Of a DNA stretch of 64,000 bases, positions 1-9,137 are shown in pieces. Source of the stretch: Bacteroidales bacterium UBA4293. GTDB lineage: Bacteria > Bacteroidota > Bacteroidia > Bacteroidales > Bacteroidaceae. The DNA is taken from positions 334,735 through 398,734 of the forward strand of contig DGVD01000015.1 of NCBI GenBank assembly GCA_002395835.1, given 5' to 3'. The notes below the pieces were generated by a model. It was not told where the DNA came from and made no database searches. It saw nothing but the letters and a program-made list of their open reading frames with translations. The position numbers and the translations under genes are program-made. Every line of letters starts with the position of its first letter. Positions within the stretch are counted from its first letter, which is position 1.

Positions 1-777
1 TCTGACTATTGGGGGCAGAATGGCTCTCAAGAGGGCTGTCATTTCGATACAAAGAGCCAAGTAGAGGTTATCAAGAGATTGTATCCTTTACTGAAAGCAA
101 AAGGCTTAGAAACGGTTATTTCTGCTAGTGATGAAACATCCACGGGACATTCCTTGGAGGTTTTAGATGGATATGGTGATGTGTTATCCTTAATAGGGCA
201 GTGGAACGTACATACTTATTCTGCTACTAAAGAAGAACGTCAGTTGCTGTATGAAAAGGTATCTAGTCATGGCATTCGTCTTTGGCAAAGTGAGTCGGGT
301 AGTGGAGGACAAGGCATTGGTGGAAACTTGAGAATGCTTCAGCGTTTGTTTGACGATATTCATGATTTAAAGCCTGCTGCTTGGTGCGATTGGCAATATG
401 TGGAGGAGAAAGGTGATCAGTGGAGTATGGTCAGAGGAGACTTCCAAAATCAGCATTTTGAAAAGGTAAAAAACTATTATGTTCGGCAACAGGTTTCTAG
501 GTTCATCCGAAGGGGAGATTTTTTTCTCCTTAAGGAGAATGACCAGACGCTAGCTGCAGTCTCTCCAGATGGAAGTCGTTTAGTGTTGGTTGTTTTGAAT
601 AATACCGATGAGGTAGAGACGAAGACTTACCAGTTGCCTAAGAAGATTTCCAAAGCTGAATTGTATATTACTTCAGAAACTCAGAATTTAGAAAAGGAGA
701 TTATTTCTTTGGAAAGTGAGGAACTAGTTGTTACATTGGCTCCTCATTCGGTCAGAACTTATATTTTCAGCCTTTAA
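1..777 (+). CDS. GH30-like secreted glycoside hydrolase, C-terminal part (5' end outside window)
   Basis: The frame is open from base 1, so this is the C-terminal 258 residues of a longer protein. The text resembles GH30 endo-beta-1,6-galactanase-type enzymes. A segment with RLWQSESGSGG holds the likely nucleophile Glu at the end of a TIM-barrel strand, followed by PAAWCDWQY and a C-terminal beta-sandwich ending in APHSVRTYIFSL, as in GH30 side domains. The N-terminal barrel half, the acid/base Glu and any signal peptide are off-window. Its stop overlaps the end of the convergent regulator gene by 4 bp. Family call is fairly sure; the exact bond cleaved is inferred. Confidence 0.75.
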   Translation, partial: SDYWGQNGSQEGCHFDTKSQVEVIKRLYPLLKAKGLETVISASDETSTGHSLEVLDGYGDVLSLIGQWNVHTYSATKEERQLLYEKVSSHGIRLWQSESGSGGQGIGGNLRMLQRLFDDIHDLKPAAWCDWQYVEEKGDQWSMVRGDFQNQHFEKVKNYYVRQQVSRFIRRGDFFLLKENDQTLAAVSPDGSRLVLVVLNNTDEVETKTYQLPKKISKAELYITSETQNLEKEIISLESEELVVTLAPHSVRTYIFSL

Positions 778-1382
778 GGTTTTTTCTTATTGCCAAAGAC
801 GTCTTCCATATTGACAAGACCATGCGACACTGCATAGATAGTCATGGAAGAAACGCTTTTTATACCCAGTTTTTCTTGGATGTTTTTTCGATGGGTAATG
901 ACGGTAGTTAAACCAATGTTCAGTGTATTAGCCACTTCTTTGTTCGTCATACCTTTTACGATGCATGCCAAGACTTCTATTTCACGGTTACTTAATCCTT
1001 TGCTGCTTGGTGATTTACGCATAGGAGGCAGATTGCGTCCATGACCGTGGGCACTTTGTTGAAGAGCTAGCATTTGTTTGATGAAATCTTCTTTTGGTGC
1101 ATTGGTGCATAGACAATGGAACCCGGAAAGTTGGCTGTCAAGGTCGGGTGAGGTTGTAAGGACGATTGTTTTCCTACGGTTCTCCAAGAAGAAATTCTGA
1201 TTAGCCAAAACAATAATGGTGCTGACGAAAAAGTGTGCGAAACTTTCTGGATGATTATTTTGCAGTTCTTCAAATGAGGTATAGGTTTCCACATCCATGC
1301 CAGGCATAACACTTTGCAGTAACCCCCTCATTCCAATAGCCGATAAGATATTAGGGTCTATGACCGCAATGCGCGGCTTCAT
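774..1382 (-). CDS. LuxR/NarL-type DNA-binding response regulator
   Basis: The N-terminal half looks like a degenerate receiver domain (starts KPRIAVID, with an Asp-poor middle). The C-terminal part is a clear LuxR-type HTH: LSNREIEVLACIVKGMTNKEVA then LNIGLTTVITHRKNIQEKLG. It probably binds DNA as a dimer. No sensor kinase is adjacent, so it is an orphan. In-frame ATGs exist at 1412, 1400 and 1382. A TATCTTTG box on the minus strand (1420-1427) puts transcription start at about 1413, which makes the 1412 start leaderless; 1382 matches the usual receiver start. It could control the nearby trehalase or the small lipoprotein promoters around 9 and 11 kb, but this is a guess. Confidence 0.8.
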   Translation of the reverse strand: MKPRIAVIDPNILSAIGMRGLLQSVMPGMDVETYTSFEELQNNHPESFAHFFVSTIIVLANQNFFLENRRKTIVLTTSPDLDSQLSGFHCLCTNAPKEDFIKQMLALQQSAHGHGRNLPPMRKSPSSKGLSNREIEVLACIVKGMTNKEVANTLNIGLTTVITHRKNIQEKLGIKSVSSMTIYAVSHGLVNMEDVFGNKKKP

Positions 1383-1419
1383 CATTCCATATGTATGCAT
1401 TTTGCTCTCCATTCATGTG

Positions 1420-1427
1420 CAAAGATA
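1420..1427 (-). promoter_or_regulatory. Bacteroidetes -7 box of the LuxR-type regulator
   Basis: TATCTTTG on the minus strand fits TAnnTTTG. It lies just upstream of the regulator starts. Confidence 0.6.
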
Positions 1428-1493
1428 CGATAAATAATCTAAATATCCCTAACAAAGTGTTGATTTTAACCGATAAATGTTTTTAAATTATAT

Positions 1494-1501
1494 TATCTTT
1501 G
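1494..1501 (+). promoter_or_regulatory. -7 box for trehalase
   Basis: TATCTTTG sits 19 bp before the trehalase ATG. No clear -33 TTTG is seen at 19-21 bp spacing. Confidence 0.6.
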
Positions 1502-1520
1502 TCACATAGATTATTAAAAA

Positions 1521-3119
1521 ATGCGAGATATGAGAAATGGGATTCTTGCTTTGATTGTCTGTCTTTTGCTTGTGAATTGTACAAGCGAGCAGAAAAAGAA
1601 GAATGTAGAAACTCCAGTACAGGAACTTTACGGACAGTTGTTCACTGATGTGATGTCATGTGACGATTTGTTTGGGGAAGATCGGTTTTTTGCCGATTCC
1701 AAGGCATTTTTGGATTTAATTCCAAATCGTCCCTTGAATGAGATATTGGCAGATTATCAGAATTTGTCTGATAAAAAGGCCCCCTCTCTCAAACACTTTC
1801 TAGAAGAAAATTTCAGGAAGGCAGGGAGTGACATGCCAGAACTTAAAGATAGCAGTGATATAGACACACATATTAAGAAACTCTGGGGTGCCCTTCGTCG
1901 TGAACCCGATGCTCAAGCTGAAACAGGAACGTTGATACCTTTGGCGCATAGCTATCAGGTTCCAGGAGGTCGTTTCACTGAAATTTATTATTGGGACAGC
2001 TATTTTACCATGTTGGGTCTGATGGAAGATGGTGAAACGCAGACTGTAGCTGATATGGTTCAAAATTTTGCTGATTTAATCGAGGATGTAGGGTTTATTC
2101 CCAACGGTAATCGCACGTATTATTTGGGACGTTCTCAGCCTCCTTTCTTCAGCTATATGGTAGAATTACTGGCAGAGAAGGACAAGAGTGCTCCTTCCAA
2201 GTATTTCTCAGCTCTAGAGAAAGAATATGAGTTCTGGATGAACGGGAAACAACATCTTACTTTGGAAAAACCGGCAGTTGAGCATTGCGTACGTATGCCT
2301 AATGGTGCTATTTTGAATCGTTACTATGACAAGTATGACACCCCTCGTGATGAAATGTATAGAAATGATTTGGAAACTGGGAAGAAGTGGGAGGAAAAGA
2401 ATCCAGCTGCAGACCTGTCTCGTCTTTACAGGGACTTGAGAGCAGGTGCAGAATCCGGTTGGGATTTTTCCAGTCGTTGGTTGGCAGACTACAATGATTT
2501 ATCATCTATCCACACTACGGATATTGTTCCTATAGATTTGAACTGTTTGATGTATCATCTGGAAGAATTACTATCCGATTATGCGAAGAAACTGAAGAAA
2601 AAAGATAAAGCAGAGGCTTATAAATTAGCTGCAAACTCCCGTAAAGCTGCCATTCAGACTTATTTCTGGAATGAAAAGGAAGAATGGTTTATGGATTACG
2701 ATTACAAAAAGAAGGAATTGACCGGCAACTTGAATATAGCTGGTATCTTCCCTCTTTATGTAGATATCGCCACCAGTAAGCAGGCAAAGAAATGTGGAGA
2801 TAAAGTTGAGAAGTATTTCTTGAAGGCAGGAGGAGTGGTTACTACATTGCACCATACGGGTCAGCAGTGGGATTCTCCAAATGGATGGGCTCCACTTCAA
2901 TGGATTACCTATCAGGCACTGAAGGAGAATGGACGTAAGCGTTTGGCACATGAATTGAAAGAACGTTGGATGGGGATGGTAGAGAAAGTGTATAATGAAT
3001 CCTTCAAATTACTGGAGAAATATGATGTAGTTCGTGCTACAAACACGGGAGGTGGAGAATATGCCAATCAAGATGGATTTGGTTGGACAAATGGAGTGTA
3101 CCGTGCTATGAAGAAATAA
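1521..3119 (+). CDS. treA: Trehalase, GH37 (lipoprotein)
   Basis: Hydrolyses alpha,alpha-trehalose to two glucoses with inversion. A signal peptide with lipobox LVNC (Cys about residue 20) predicts a periplasmic, membrane-anchored lipoprotein. Both trehalase signatures are visible: PGGRFTEIYYWDSYF near residue 150 and QQWDSPNGWAPLQW near residue 450. The catalytic acid Asp is in ESGWDFSSRW and the base Glu in GGGEYANQDGFGWTNGV near the C terminus. The length of 532 aa is normal for the family. A second in-frame ATG lies three codons inside. The small membrane-protein gene follows after one base, so the two are probably cotranscribed. Confidence 0.95.
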   Translation: MRDMRNGILALIVCLLLVNCTSEQKKKNVETPVQELYGQLFTDVMSCDDLFGEDRFFADSKAFLDLIPNRPLNEILADYQNLSDKKAPSLKHFLEENFRKAGSDMPELKDSSDIDTHIKKLWGALRREPDAQAETGTLIPLAHSYQVPGGRFTEIYYWDSYFTMLGLMEDGETQTVADMVQNFADLIEDVGFIPNGNRTYYLGRSQPPFFSYMVELLAEKDKSAPSKYFSALEKEYEFWMNGKQHLTLEKPAVEHCVRMPNGAILNRYYDKYDTPRDEMYRNDLETGKKWEEKNPAADLSRLYRDLRAGAESGWDFSSRWLADYNDLSSIHTTDIVPIDLNCLMYHLEELLSDYAKKLKKKDKAEAYKLAANSRKAAIQTYFWNEKEEWFMDYDYKKKELTGNLNIAGIFPLYVDIATSKQAKKCGDKVEKYFLKAGGVVTTLHHTGQQWDSPNGWAPLQWITYQALKENGRKRLAHELKERWMGMVEKVYNESFKLLEKYDVVRATNTGGGEYANQDGFGWTNGVYRAMKK

Positions 3120-3120
3120 A

Positions 3121-3339
3121 ATGAAATATAGAGTGACAGAAGATTTCAAGAAGTTGTTTAAAGCGTTAATTATATATTTCGTAATTATGCTGATAGGTAT
3201 CCCAGTATATCATCTAATTAAAGGTGATTTTAGTTGGACAGATACTTTTGAATTTGCATTGATGAGTTCTTTTGTCACACTTTTGATGCTACTTATATAT
3301 TTTTTTGGTAGTCAGATACCTGAAAAGAAGAAAGAATAG
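3121..3339 (+). CDS. Small membrane protein, unknown function
   Basis: 72 aa with two predicted transmembrane segments (about residues 14-32 and 45-65), separated by a short loop and ending in a charged tail PEKKKE. It starts one base after the trehalase stop and runs into the barrel-protein gene, so it is probably in the same transcript. I do not recognise a family with a known function. Confidence 0.65.
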   Translation: MKYRVTEDFKKLFKALIIYFVIMLIGIPVYHLIKGDFSWTDTFEFALMSSFVTLLMLLIYFFGSQIPEKKKE

Positions 3340-3366
3340 ATTTTAGTCGATTTAAATTATTTGAAA

Positions 3367-3984
3367 ATGAAGAAACTATCATTATTATTCCTAGGTATGA
3401 TGCTGCTTGGAGCTACCACAGTAAAAGCTCAGAATAGTGAGCATTTCCGTTTTGGAGTAAAAGCGGGTGTTAATGTATCCAAAGTTTCACTGGAAAGTGA
3501 TGCTTTCAAGGCAGATAATCGCTTGGGATATTTTGTAGGTCCTATTGTGTATATGAAGTTGCCTGCCCCTGGTGTGAGTTTGAATGCAGCAGCTTTGTAT
3601 AGTCATATGGAAGCTAAGCTGTCAAATGAAACAGCAAAGCATAATACATTGGATATTCCATTGAATGTTCGTTACGCTTTACCTTTAACCGAAGATTCTA
3701 ATATCTTTGTGGAGGCAGGTCCTCAGATTGCATTTACTTTGGGAGATGACACTTTCAAGTTTAAAGAAAATGACCTGAAAAACGTGGATTGGAAATTCAA
3801 GAACACGGCTCTCAGTGCAAATATAGGATTTGGTTTCACTGTTAGCCATCTTCAGGCTGTATTGGGATATAATATACCATTGGGAAAAACTGGAGATTTT
3901 GAATGGGAATCCTCAGAAGGTAAAATTTTCCATACTACTAGTAAGGCAAAGCGTTGGCAAGTGTCTTTGGCTTATTTCTTCTAA
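3367..3984 (+). CDS. Outer-membrane beta-barrel protein (PorT/OmpW-like)
   Basis: Signal peptide MKKLSLLFLGMMLLGATTVKAQ, then FRFGVKAGVNVSKV, the usual opening strand of Bacteroidetes outer-membrane beta-barrel (PorT-family) proteins. Alternating hydrophobic strands follow, and the C terminus is aromatic (VSLAYFF), as in 8-stranded barrels. About 205 aa, normal for the family. The ATG at 3367 is chosen over a TTG two codons upstream. No specific cargo can be inferred. Confidence 0.8.
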   Translation: MKKLSLLFLGMMLLGATTVKAQNSEHFRFGVKAGVNVSKVSLESDAFKADNRLGYFVGPIVYMKLPAPGVSLNAAALYSHMEAKLSNETAKHNTLDIPLNVRYALPLTEDSNIFVEAGPQIAFTLGDDTFKFKENDLKNVDWKFKNTALSANIGFGFTVSHLQAVLGYNIPLGKTGDFEWESSEGKIFHTTSKAKRWQVSLAYFF

Positions 3985-4020
3985 AAAATCAAATATAAAC
4001 AACTTATTTATAAACTTTTA

Positions 4021-5172
4021 ATGAATATGAAAGTCAAGTCTCTGTCTTCGTGTTTTTGTGCGTTTTTTTGGGGGTTGTTAGTTTCCTGTGGAAATGGACA
4101 ATCGTCTCAGCGTTCATTTGATGGGAGGGATTCTGCAAAAATGGCAAAAACACCAGGACAGATGGCTGCTGCTTTCCATGATCTTCAAGCTTTTGGTTTG
4201 CAAGGACCTGTGAAGACTGCTGTGATTGCCTTGAATGGAAATGTCCTGTATGATTTAGAGTTTTCTAAAAAAGGTGAATTACTTTCTGAGGCTTATCAGT
4301 TAAAACGTAATGCATATGGTTTTATCACAGAAATGACGTATGCAACAGAAGAAGGTGATAAAGAGGTATACTTCTCCTATGATGAACATGGGAAACGTAA
4401 TTTAATGACAGAGAAAAGCAGTGGAATGACAGTTACGTCTTCCTTGACGTTGAATGAAGATACTTATCTACCTACGGAACGTAAAGAAAAGATAGTTTAT
4501 AATGATTCTGAGGAGAATTCTGAAGAGGTATATATTGTGGAAGTTCAAGATGTAGACAGGCATGGTAATTATTCCTGGTGTGTAGAAACCCAGGGTGAAC
4601 GTACGAATTACTTACAGCAGTTTATCACTTATTTTGATGATGAGACCGAGGTGCCAGAAGGGTATTTGTCTTATGATCTTCAGTACTTCGATATGCATGG
4701 AAAGGTTCGGGAATTGATAGAAACGGTAGATAATGCCCAAACCACTACTTATAAGTTTTCAGAGGAGGGAAGATTAATTAAGGAAGGAAGTTGTGAATTA
4801 GCTGACGATGGTGTGCTATATTCTCCTGATAAGACAAAAAGCATTTCATACATTCATGTTCCCTATATTCTGAAACGTGTAGAAACGGTTTTAACCGATG
4901 AGGAGGTGCAGAGTGTAGAGTCTTTCTATGTTTATCAGTCTGCGGGGCTTAGGATGAAGGAATGTACATGGGGCATTGATGCCTATTCTGAGAATTCTCT
5001 AACTTACGATGATCAGGGGAACCTGGTTTCAGAAGACCGTATATTTCCGAATGGAGAATCAGATCGTGATACCCGCAAATGGAAATATCTGCGAAGAGAT
5101 AGTCATGGAAATTGGTTGGGTAAGTTGAGTAGCCCTTACGAGGTGACTCGTAAGATTACTTATTATGAGTAA
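4021..5172 (+). CDS. Lipoprotein with YD-repeat-like strands, unknown function
   Basis: 383 aa with a hydrophobic leader ending in a lipobox-like LLVSCG (Cys about residue 24). The body contains repeated strand-turn pieces such as YDEHGKRN, YFDMHGKVRE and YDDQGNLVSE. These look like RHS/YD repeats and suggest an extended beta-structure facing the periplasm or the cell surface. No catalytic motif is seen. It follows the beta-barrel gene by 36 bp, possibly in one transcript, and its last 10 bp overlap the convergent radical SAM gene. Confidence 0.7.
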   Translation: MNMKVKSLSSCFCAFFWGLLVSCGNGQSSQRSFDGRDSAKMAKTPGQMAAAFHDLQAFGLQGPVKTAVIALNGNVLYDLEFSKKGELLSEAYQLKRNAYGFITEMTYATEEGDKEVYFSYDEHGKRNLMTEKSSGMTVTSSLTLNEDTYLPTERKEKIVYNDSEENSEEVYIVEVQDVDRHGNYSWCVETQGERTNYLQQFITYFDDETEVPEGYLSYDLQYFDMHGKVRELIETVDNAQTTTYKFSEEGRLIKEGSCELADDGVLYSPDKTKSISYIHVPYILKRVETVLTDEEVQSVESFYVYQSAGLRMKECTWGIDAYSENSLTYDDQGNLVSEDRIFPNGESDRDTRKWKYLRRDSHGNWLGKLSSPYEVTRKITYYE

Positions 5173-6044
5173 AATCGGATACCTAATCCTGCTAGGATGG
5201 TGTCTGGTTTAAACCCAAAGACGGCATTCATTTCTCCCGACATGCTGAACCCACATTTCTCACAAATTCCACTATTTTTGTCATCGATGCACTGGGGTGA
5301 CCTTCTACCATCGCAGTAGATGAAATTACAGATCCAACAGCGAGGGGTGAAGTTCAGTTTGAGCATGTTCTTCAGTCCGGAGATGGAATTCATGATTTTG
5401 TAACCCTTACGTTTATAGGTCATCAGCATATCAATGACTTCTGCACGTTGTTTGGGGCTCAGTGCCAAGGATGTGGTGCCTTGAAAAGGTGTATGGAAAT
5501 TAAATGCTATTTGCTGTATTTCTTTGTGGTTTTGTAGAAATTCCAGGACGGCAGGCACCTCTTCATAGTTCTGAGCATTAATCACCATATACAGTGATAC
5601 ATTTTTCAGGTTCTCAAGTAAAGTGGTGTCGGAAAGGTGGAGGATGCTTATCCAAAGAACATCCACCTTGACCCCCAACTTTTGCCATTGTGTATAGTGG
5701 GCTGCAGGAATCATGGTGGATATACTGTAGAAACCCTTGCTCCGAGCCATTTGGAAAACATCATCGACCGTATGTGAGCCATCGTTCCAGTGGAGAATCT
5801 CTACACCCTCTACATCAAGGATGCGTGCTCCCTGTTTGTAACAGTAATCCAAGTCTTGTTGAATTTCCTGAAACGGTTTAAAATGTGGAGCAGGAGTGGT
5901 GCAAACGGAACAATGCCTACAGGTGCTGTCGCATCCACTAGTGATGAAAACTACACTTTGCAAGGGTTTCCTCCTCCCCAGGAAGCGGGCTCTGAAGAAC
6001 CACCAAGCTAAGTATATCAGTTGCGACAGTTTATTCATAGGCAT
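5163..6044 (-). CDS. Radical SAM protein with C-terminal cysteine cluster
   Basis: 293 aa. The radical SAM cluster motif CDSTCRHC (CxxxCxxC) is near residue 37 and would bind a 4Fe-4S cluster and S-adenosylmethionine. A short TIM-barrel follows with a DVEGVEILHW segment. The C terminus carries further cysteines (RCWICNFIYC, SPQC, CEKC), like a SPASM/auxiliary-cluster region. It is the last gene of a leftward set after MenA (10 bp gap) and a flippase. That context hints at quinone, lipid or glycan modification but does not fix a substrate. The product is unknown. Confidence 0.8.
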   Translation of the reverse strand: MPMNKLSQLIYLAWWFFRARFLGRRKPLQSVVFITSGCDSTCRHCSVCTTPAPHFKPFQEIQQDLDYCYKQGARILDVEGVEILHWNDGSHTVDDVFQMARSKGFYSISTMIPAAHYTQWQKLGVKVDVLWISILHLSDTTLLENLKNVSLYMVINAQNYEEVPAVLEFLQNHKEIQQIAFNFHTPFQGTTSLALSPKQRAEVIDMLMTYKRKGYKIMNSISGLKNMLKLNFTPRCWICNFIYCDGRRSPQCIDDKNSGICEKCGFSMSGEMNAVFGFKPDTILAGLGIRFYS

Positions 6045-6054
6045 TCAGAAAGGG

Positions 6055-6972
6055 CTACCAGAGTGCTATGGTTACCAGTAGTCCTAGGATAGTGAAGTTT
6101 CTAGGACTTTCATAATAGATGGCATTCAGTTCGTTCCCTATTCTGATCTTATTCAGTTTCATCCAGGAGCCAATGTGCAGAATGAGGTATGGAACAGAGG
6201 AATAAAGTAGACCTATCCATGTCATTCTCCCGTTGATGTAAAGCAGAATAATCATCAAAATGCAAATCAGTCCTGCTCCTAAATACAGGTAGCGTCCGAA
6301 TGGCTCTCCTAAGATGGCAATGCTAGTATGCTTTCCTGCTTCTGGGTCTTCATACCGGTCTCGATAATTGTTTACGATAAGAAGGGTGTCGATAGAGGCA
6401 CCAGCAATGATGGATGCCCAGACTGCATCCCAGCAAAGTGTATAGGTCAGGACATAGTAGGTACCGCAAACTGGGATTAATCCGAAACACAACAGAACCG
6501 TAAGGTCTCCCAGTCCATGATAGGCACAGAATGTGCTATACAGGAAGGTGAAGGCTATGACCACCGCACCTAAAAGAACGATTTCCCATCCGTTCCAAAC
6601 CAGTTTATCCCATACCAGGTAAAGAATAGTCAGACCCACCAGGGAACCTAAGGTCAGTGCTACGGCAGTTCCCCACTTCATGGCATTTTTGGTGAGGAGT
6701 CCATTAGCATAGATACGGTCTATACGTTCTGGGTCACTCTTGTCCAGTCCTCGTGAGAAATCCACCATGTCATTGATGAGATTAGCTGCTACCTGCATGA
6801 AGCAGGCAAAAAGACCGCAAAGAATAGCTACTGTCCATGAAAAGCGTCCTGGATAAGTGCCATGTGCCAGTCCTGAACCCACTAAAACGGTCATCAATGC
6901 TCCAGCTAGGCTGGTAGGGCGAATTCCCCAAAACCATGATTTTAAGGAATTTACTTCTAATTTGTTGCTCAT
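6055..6972 (-). CDS. menA: 1,4-dihydroxy-2-naphthoate polyprenyltransferase (MenA)
   Basis: UbiA-family integral membrane prenyltransferase that attaches a polyprenyl chain to DHNA in menaquinone synthesis. The first Asp-rich motif NDMVDFSRGLDKSDPER (about residue 67) and the second, NNYRDRYEDPEAGKHT (about residue 202), are both intact. About eight to nine membrane helices are visible. 305 aa is the normal length. It lies 22 bp after the flippase gene and 10 bp before the radical SAM gene, so the three are likely one operon. Confidence 0.92.
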   Translation of the reverse strand: MSNKLEVNSLKSWFWGIRPTSLAGALMTVLVGSGLAHGTYPGRFSWTVAILCGLFACFMQVAANLINDMVDFSRGLDKSDPERIDRIYANGLLTKNAMKWGTAVALTLGSLVGLTILYLVWDKLVWNGWEIVLLGAVVIAFTFLYSTFCAYHGLGDLTVLLCFGLIPVCGTYYVLTYTLCWDAVWASIIAGASIDTLLIVNNYRDRYEDPEAGKHTSIAILGEPFGRYLYLGAGLICILMIILLYINGRMTWIGLLYSSVPYLILHIGSWMKLNKIRIGNELNAIYYESPRNFTILGLLVTIALW

Positions 6973-6994
6973 AATAATTAATATCGGGGTTTAG

Positions 6995-8611
6995 TTATTC
7001 TTCGTCCTCAGGGGTGTCTATCAATTTAGGGAAAGTCTTGTCTGATGCTTCCGTTTCCTTGTTCTTTATTTGGATAGCTGAATCGTCCGTTCTGGCATTT
7101 ACTCCGTCCAGAGGGAGAACCACAGGAACCTTATTCTTCTCTGCAGCCAATGACTCTTCTTCCTGACCCGCACGTTGAGCCACTCTCCATGCAGGAATCA
7201 TGAGCAGACCCACAAGACCGGCATAGACTAGCAAAAGCAATGTGTGGAAGCCTAGTTTAGGAACCAAATGGTTGTCCAGCCCTAGGAAACGATCCAGATA
7301 GAGAGATCCGGCATATACTCCCAGCATCAGTACAAATATAAGGATGATACGCCACCATTTATAAGGGAACGGATTATAGCGTGAACCTAAATAAGCACTG
7401 ATGAGGAACATTACCACATAACTAGCAAGATGGCCCCAGGCAGAAGCCCAATAGGAGTACTTAGGCATGAATACGATATTGACGAAAGCCGTCACCACCA
7501 AACCTGCCAGGGTTATCCAAATAGCCATTTTAGTACGTCCACTTAATTTGTACCACATGGATACATTGAAGAGCATACCCAGGAACATGTATGCCAACAG
7601 CATGATAGGAATAACACCTAATCCGGAACGGAAATCCTTTCCTAAGATGAGGCCTATAATATCCACGTAAAGAATCACTCCCAAGAATACCAAGCCGCAA
7701 AAAGCCGTAAATACCTCCATGACAGCAGCATAGAGTTCCTTAGAGCTCTTGTTCTTAGCCCGTTGGAAGAAGAACGGTTCTGCCGCAAAACGGAACATCT
7801 GAATGAAAAGGTTCATGATGACCGATAGTTTTACGGCTGCTTGATAGACTCCCAAGCTAGAGCGCCATGCATCGGCACTGGTATCAAAATACCGGAACAG
7901 ATACCGATCCAGGAAGTCGTTTGCCACACCGGGTAGCTGAGCTATCATCAGTGGGATGGAATACTTCAGCATCTGACGGAGCAGTTTTCCATCCAGACTG
8001 AAGGTAAATTTCCAAAGTGTGGGTATGAAAAGCACGAAGCATGCTACACAACTGATGAATGTAGCCAGAATAGGGTAGTCGAAATCCGGTTTTGCGGGGT
8101 AGATGAAAAACAGGAATAGATTGGCACCCAGTTCGGTCAGAATCTTGATGGTCTTAAACGTAGCAAATTTCACGGAACGGTGTTCCTGACGAAGTTTGGC
8201 AAAAAGGATGGCAGTGATGGTATCGCTTACCAGAATACCTGCTACGAAGTAAATTACCCTCTGATAGCCCTCGTACCCCAGCCATGTGGTGATGGGGTCT
8301 GCCAGTGCTATCATGGCTGCCAGAAAGGCCATGCTTAGTGCTGTTACCGCAGTCAAAGCATTGGAATACACTTTGTTAGTATCTACACCTTCCTTGTTGG
8401 CAAAGCGGAAACACCCTGTTTCCAGTCCTAATACCAGCACTACTTGCAGCACGCCAATGTAGGCCATGAACTCTGTCACCACCCCATACTGTTCTGTGCT
8501 GAGAGCTCGGGTGTAAAAAGGTACAAAACAAAAATTGATGATACGAGCCAGAATGGTACTCATACCATAGATAGCTGTCTCGCCTGCTAATTGTTTTAAT
8601 GGATTTGCCAT
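6995..8611 (-). CDS. Polysaccharide/lipid flippase (Wzx/MATE-like)
   Basis: Multi-pass membrane protein of the polysaccharide biosynthesis (RfbX/MurJ/MATE) superfamily. It starts MANPLKQLAGETAIYGMST, typical of Bacteroidetes homologues, with about 12-14 hydrophobic helices. The C-terminal tail of about 55 residues is charged and hydrophilic, an add-on beyond the last helix. It probably moves lipid-linked oligosaccharide across the inner membrane. I prefer the ATG at 8611 to the upstream one at 8662 because it matches the family start. First gene of the leftward flippase-menA-radical SAM set. Confidence 0.85.
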   Translation of the reverse strand: MANPLKQLAGETAIYGMSTILARIINFCFVPFYTRALSTEQYGVVTEFMAYIGVLQVVLVLGLETGCFRFANKEGVDTNKVYSNALTAVTALSMAFLAAMIALADPITTWLGYEGYQRVIYFVAGILVSDTITAILFAKLRQEHRSVKFATFKTIKILTELGANLFLFFIYPAKPDFDYPILATFISCVACFVLFIPTLWKFTFSLDGKLLRQMLKYSIPLMIAQLPGVANDFLDRYLFRYFDTSADAWRSSLGVYQAAVKLSVIMNLFIQMFRFAAEPFFFQRAKNKSSKELYAAVMEVFTAFCGLVFLGVILYVDIIGLILGKDFRSGLGVIPIMLLAYMFLGMLFNVSMWYKLSGRTKMAIWITLAGLVVTAFVNIVFMPKYSYWASAWGHLASYVVMFLISAYLGSRYNPFPYKWWRIILIFVLMLGVYAGSLYLDRFLGLDNHLVPKLGFHTLLLLVYAGLVGLLMIPAWRVAQRAGQEEESLAAEKNKVPVVLPLDGVNARTDDSAIQIKNKETEASDKTFPKLIDTPEDEE

Positions 8612-8706
8612 AGATGTCTTTAAAATTCTCGCAAAGCTAGCGAAAATATCAGTGAAAACCAAAAATTGGAAGAAATAAAGTGCAGTTGTGGGCTATACAG
8701 AAAGAA

Positions 8707-8733
8707 AGTCCCCGGATAAAATATCCAGGGACT
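8707..8733 (-). terminator. Intrinsic terminator of the His-rich lipoprotein gene
   Basis: 12-bp stem (8707-8718 with 8722-8733, one G-U pair on the minus strand), 3-nt loop. The minus strand then reads T-rich (TTTCTTTC). Confidence 0.7.
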
Positions 8734-8860
8734 CCTATTATATAACCTTAATTATTAACTATTGTTGACCTAAATCAGTTATGTTTTCTATGCCAAATAA
8801 ATCTGTTTTAAATTGTTATTAAATGACGATAACGGATCTCTATATATTTTTTGAAAAAGA

Positions 8861-9085
8861 TTAGAATCGAACGTAAATTTTAGTGTGATGATGATCTTTA
8901 TGATGATCTTTATGATGGTCGTCATGGTGATGGTGGTGATGGTCATCATGGTGATGATGAGGATATCTATGCCTCCATTCCGGATGAGGACGCTCATAAA
9001 CGTATACATCAGAGAATTCTGGGCCACAACTAGCAAAACTAATTGCCATTACTAACACTGCGATGAAATAACTAATCTTTTTCAT
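8861..9085 (-). CDS. Histidine-rich small lipoprotein
   Basis: 74 aa. Signal peptide with lipobox FASCG (Cys 20) predicts a membrane-anchored lipoprotein. Residues from about 33 to 69 contain 19 histidines, in blocks of 2-6 separated by DD, KD and T. Such a tail can bind Ni, Zn, Cu or Co. I infer metal buffering at the envelope; nothing in the sequence tells which metal. Its promoter region is homologous to that of the 77-aa lipoprotein at 10825-11058, and the signal peptides start alike (MKKI[S/T]Y), so the two are probably co-regulated. Confidence 0.75.
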   Translation of the reverse strand: MKKISYFIAVLVMAISFASCGPEFSDVYVYERPHPEWRHRYPHHHHDDHHHHHHDDHHKDHHKDHHHTKIYVRF

Positions 9086-9137
9086 AATGTTCTATTTTAA
9101 AGTTGTTCTTAATTCTGTTTGTTTTTTAATTACAATG

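Noticed and set aside
8880..8960. Short tandem repeats resembling a CRISPR-like array
   Set aside because: They are codons of a His/Asp-rich protein tail with no spacers. No CRISPR array was seen anywhere in the window.
8788..9036. Ile/Met/Thr-rich 82-codon frame
   Set aside because: Frame-shifted reading of the His codon repeats of the lipoprotein gene.
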